In this document: positions 5,627 to 5,684 of the stretch, one piece after another
Numbering within the stretch: the stretch's first letter is position 1
Layout: the number at the start of each line of letters is the position of its first letter
Assembly (NCBI GenBank): GCA_902773245.1
Contig: CACYDY010000102.1
Coordinates: 1 to 5,684, forward strand
From: an uncultured Ruminococcus sp.
GTDB taxonomy: Bacteria; Bacillota; Clostridia; Oscillospirales; Acutalibacteraceae
Length of the DNA stretch: 5,684 nt
Reading direction: 5' to 3'
Program-made: the position numbers and the translations under genes
Notes under the pieces: generated by a model
What the model was told of the DNA's origin: nothing
What the model saw: only the letters and a program-made list of their open reading frames with translations
Database searches by the model: none

Positions 5627-5684
5627 TGTCCTTTCATCATTTTTCTTAATTAATCAACAACGATCAGCCAATTGCAATCAATTA

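Noticed and set aside
5389..5640. Minus-strand open frame over the dockerin and terminator hairpin, with AAAGGA near its start
   Set aside because: It is antisense to a clear dockerin domain and would start inside the 3' hairpin region. Its composition is not protein-like.
5650..5684. Possible end of a convergent minus-strand gene (last residues IDCNWLIVVD, stop at 5650-5652)
   Set aside because: Only about ten codons are visible before the window edge. A protein-like tail and a shared hairpin terminator make it possible, but there is too little to call a gene.

Overview
The window looks like chromosomal DNA from a Gram-positive gut or rumen Clostridia, most likely a Ruminococcus-like member of the Oscillospirales. 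This is inferred from a type I dockerin on a secreted BspA-like leucine-rich-repeat (LRR) protein, a TelA-family gene, consensus -35/-10 promoter boxes in AT-rich spacers, and purine-rich ribosome binding sites. No taxonomic search was possible.

Left part (1-1978), minus strand: a short operon is read leftwards from a promoter with perfect TTGACA and TATAAT hexamers (1949-1978). The first gene (757-1893) is a toxic-anion-resistance (TelA/YaaN) family protein. A second gene starts 28 nt after its stop with a strong GGAGG ribosome binding site. It encodes an unrecognised membrane-anchored, helix-rich protein that runs off the left edge (1-728).

Middle (about 1979-2311): a roughly 330-bp AT-rich divergent intergenic region. 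It holds a hairpin plus a GC-richer structured patch (2042-2100), a plausible plus-strand promoter (2223-2251), and the ribosome binding site of the next gene.

Right part (2312-5539), plus strand: one large gene for a secreted BspA-like LRR_5 protein. In order it has a signal peptide, an Ala/Ser-rich linker, LRR blocks alternating with six 'island' motifs, a PGxKPGED tandem linker, and a C-terminal two-repeat dockerin. As written, the gene is broken twice, both times at poly-A tracts. One A appears to be missing right after the start codon (2315-2320) and one A appears to be extra at 2993-2999. The two shifts cancel, so the true start ATG and the C-terminal two thirds share a frame and only the stretch between them is displaced. 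The reconstructed protein is about 1075 aa. Sequencing error, real inactivation and homopolymer phase variation cannot be told apart from one sequence. A 14-bp perfect hairpin (5595-5626) follows the gene.

The two halves show no functional link: an envelope-stress type operon and a probable cellulosome or cell-surface LRR protein are divergently transcribed. I found no RNA gene, CRISPR array, transposase or clear novel system. The most notable signals are the paired poly-A frameshifts and the LRR-dockerin architecture.
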